Shown: one piece after another, positions 63,880-64,000 of the stretch
How the letters are laid out: each line of letters begins with the position of its first letter
Numbering within the stretch: the first letter of the stretch is position 1
DNA from: Phytoseiulus persimilis
Lineage: Eukaryota > Arthropoda > Arachnida > Mesostigmata > Phytoseiidae
NCBI GenBank assembly: GCA_037576195.1
Contig: CM075104.1
Span: 15,826,211 to 15,890,210, forward strand
Length of the DNA stretch: 64,000 nt
Direction: 5' to 3'
Translations under genes and position numbers: made by a program
Notes under the pieces: generated by a model
What the model saw: only the letters and a program-made list of their open reading frames with translations
Database searches by the model: none
What the model was told of the DNA's origin: nothing

Positions 63880-64000
63880 CTCCTGTGAAATAGAATGAAA
63901 GTGATGTCCTCCGATTCGATCAGCTCACAAACGCTCGCTACAAACGATTCCTGAGTTCGGTTCCATCCATCGTTCACTCGAAACATTCGGAGAGAACAGA
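63880..64000. other. Right edge, upstream of the LPGAT1 coding start
   Basis: Intron sequence 5' of the first LPGAT1 coding exon: the acceptor lies at 63883-63884. The transcription start is not visible in the window. Confidence 0.6.

Noticed and set aside
1..64000. CRISPR arrays, operons, bacterial promoters or ribosome binding sites
   Set aside because: The window is split-gene animal DNA and no regularly spaced repeats are present.

Overview
This is animal nuclear DNA, most likely from a parasitiform mite; a phytoseiid predatory mite is my best guess. The evidence is split genes with GT-AG introns of about 100 bp to 15 kb, fairly GC-rich sequence, AATAAA polyadenylation signals, a chelicerate-style seven-TM receptor with a somatomedin-B domain, and an arthropod gustatory receptor. 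The species call is inference; I could not search databases. Exon boundaries were joined by hand. For each joined gene the splice phases agree at every junction and the summed exon lengths divide by three.

Layout. 1-9656: no recognisable gene, possibly promoter or 5'UTR exons of TMTC3. 9657-39640 (+): TMTC3, 15 coding exons, 871 aa, with a 14.7-kb intron that isolates an 84-nt exon. 40844-41275 (-): a small two-exon secreted cysteine protein of unknown function, convergent with TMTC3. 42401-49413 (-): a signal peptide plus very long Ser/Thr/Pro-rich (mucin-like) segment running into a somatomedin-B and seven-TM receptor of the secretin/Methuselah type. This is probably one gene, but the intron joining its two largest reading frames is unresolved. 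51788-55315 (-): a seven-exon gustatory receptor, 513 aa. 55312-55755 (-): an orphan receptor-like exon. 55827-59105 (-): FTSJ3/Spb1, an rRNA 2'-O-methyltransferase, eight exons, 789 aa. 61852-63879 (-): LPGAT1-like acyltransferase, six coding exons, 374 aa, including an apparent GC-AG intron.

The genes do not form a pathway. TMTC3 acts in the ER (protein O-mannosylation), FTSJ3 in the nucleolus (60S ribosome maturation), LPGAT1 in the ER membrane (phospholipid remodelling), and the two receptors and the small protein at the cell surface or outside the cell. The left 40 kb is dominated by one gene with large introns. From 40.8 kb on, every recognised gene lies on the minus strand and is packed with gaps of roughly 0.1-2.7 kb. 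No tRNA, rRNA, CRISPR array or recognisable transposon was found.
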